Source of the DNA: Caryophanon tenue | GTDB lineage: Bacteria > Bacillota > Bacilli > Bacillales_A > Planococcaceae | NCBI RefSeq assembly: GCF_001700315.1 | Contig: NZ_MASJ01000039.1 | Location: forward strand, 124,001 to 188,000 | DNA length: 64,000 nucleotides | Direction of reading: 5' to 3' | Shown: piece after piece, positions 63,372-64,000 of the stretch | How positions within the stretch are numbered: the first letter of the stretch is position 1 | Layout of the letters: each line of letters opens with the position of its first letter | The notes under the pieces: generated by a model | The model's database searches: none | Seen by the model: only the letters and a program-made list of their open reading frames with translations | Told to the model about the DNA's origin: nothing | Program-made: the position numbers and the translations under genes

Positions 63372-64000
63372 TTAAAAGGTTTTTTCAAACAACTGCTGTG
63401 CCTGCCCCGCTTCAAAATCAGCCAGTGTGAACGTCTGTAATTCTTCTTTTGTCACATGTGCTTGCTGTGCTAAACGATTTGCTTGCAGCGTTGCTAACTT
63501 TTCAAACACATTGCGAATATAGCGTCCATTTGAGAAGTTTGGCAATTGCTCCACCGGCAAGGCTTGCAACTCTCGGTAAATAGCCGCAGCAAACGCCTCT
63601 TTATATCTATAGTCATGTTTGTCACATAATTGCTCAAAAATGCGAAACAATTCATCGGTCGTAAAATTTTCAAATGCGACAAAATGATTAAAACGCGATT
63701 TAAAGCCTGGATTTGCCTGTAAAAAGCGTTCCATTAATTCCTCATAACCTGCCACAATAATGACTAAATCATCGCGTAAATCTTCCATTGCTTTTAATAA
63801 GCTATCAATCGCCTCTTTACCAAATACATCTTTTTCTTCTTGTACAAGCGCATATGCTTCATCAATAAACAGCACGCCACCTGTCGCCTTTTTCACGACC
63901 TCTTGTACTTTTAAAGCCGTTTGTCCGACATACCCTGCCACAAGCCCTGCTCGGTCAGTTTCAACAAAATGACCACTTGACAGGACACCGAGCAATTTGT
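63372..64000 (-). CDS. SpoVK/CbxX-type AAA+ ATPase, 5' end missing
   Basis: The last 209 residues of a AAA protein; the frame stays open to the right edge. KLLGVLSSGHFVETDRAGLVAGYVGQTALKVQEVVKKATGGVLFIDEAYALVQ (Walker B), FGKEAIDSLLKAMEDLRDDLVIIVAGYEELMERFLQANPGFKSRFNHFVAFENF (sensor 1 and Arg finger), and the lid helices with GRYIRNVFEKLATLQANRL match SpoVK and CbxX/CfqX ATPases. In spore formers SpoVK is needed late in sporulation. The Walker A region is outside the window. Confidence 0.85.
   Translation of the reverse strand, partial: KLLGVLSSGHFVETDRAGLVAGYVGQTALKVQEVVKKATGGVLFIDEAYALVQEEKDVFGKEAIDSLLKAMEDLRDDLVIIVAGYEELMERFLQANPGFKSRFNHFVAFENFTTDELFRIFEQLCDKHDYRYKEAFAAAIYRELQALPVEQLPNFSNGRYIRNVFEKLATLQANRLAQQAHVTKEELQTFTLADFEAGQAQQLFEKTF

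Overview
The window looks like chromosomal DNA of a low-GC Gram-positive rod of the order Bacillales, most likely the Planococcaceae/Caryophanaceae (Lysinibacillus, Solibacillus or Kurthia-like). Reasons: strong AGGAGG-type ribosome sites, frequent TTG/GTG starts, an S-layer-homology protein, a SpoVK-type AAA ATPase, a MhqR/MhqO quinone-defence set and a Bacillus-style ilv-leu operon with a T-box. Genus is not resolved. All calls come from reading the sequence; no database search was possible.

Layout. 1-7.4 kb: part of a nucleoid-associated protein gene, then a minus-strand quinone/electrophile-defence operon (MarR regulator, two ring-cleaving dioxygenases, flavin reductase, MhqD-like hydrolase), a YczE-type membrane protein, a third dioxygenase, and an orphan WHH-type nuclease facing a small acidic metal-binding-like protein. 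8-18 kb: UppP, a YdcZ/YeiL-like/YdcZ cassette, an LLM flavoenzyme, a diverged tyrosine recombinase, enoyl-CoA hydratase, AI-2E transporter, LCP cell-wall ligase and MsrA. 18-31 kb: DedA, NUDIX, AIM24, a frameshifted small gene, an NADPH:FMN reductase that shares the MhqR-type operator, a zinc peptidase, a short FtsZ-like protein, the carboxyspermidine/carboxynorspermidine polyamine pair, a TetM/EF-G-like GTPase, thioredoxin and PurU. 31-45 kb: FAD monooxygenase, SLH protein, a GNAT/class-V aminotransferase fusion next to a PlsY paralogue, an OatA-like acyltransferase, GuaC, a probable small RNA, a 2-aminoadipate-type aminotransferase and small membrane proteins. 45-57 kb: LacI-family regulator and the branched-chain amino-acid block transcribed ilvD, T-box, ilvB, ilvN, ilvC, leuA, leuB, leuC, leuD. 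57-64 kb: PncA, GlsB-type protein, lytic transglycosylase, MscL, MetI/MetC, a phosphoesterase and the end of a SpoVK-like ATPase.

How parts work together. The MarR operon, the third dioxygenase and the FMN reductase carry near-identical 18-bp operators and probably form one quinone-responsive regulon. The ilv-leu block shows layered control: a perfect cre match upstream of ilvD, a T-box between ilvD and ilvB, a separate ilvC promoter overlapped by a CodY-like box, and a terminator-like hairpin between leuA and leuB.

The most unusual items are (i) a family of six related dispersed intergenic elements, mostly with GGGAC...GTCCC ends and a terminal CCTTCAGCA hairpin, each placed at the 3' end of a gene; (ii) a 195-residue FtsZ-like protein that stops after the core helix and lacks the catalytic T7 loop; (iii) an N-acyltransferase-like/class-V aminotransferase fusion paired with a PlsY paralogue; and (iv) an unassigned structured small RNA.
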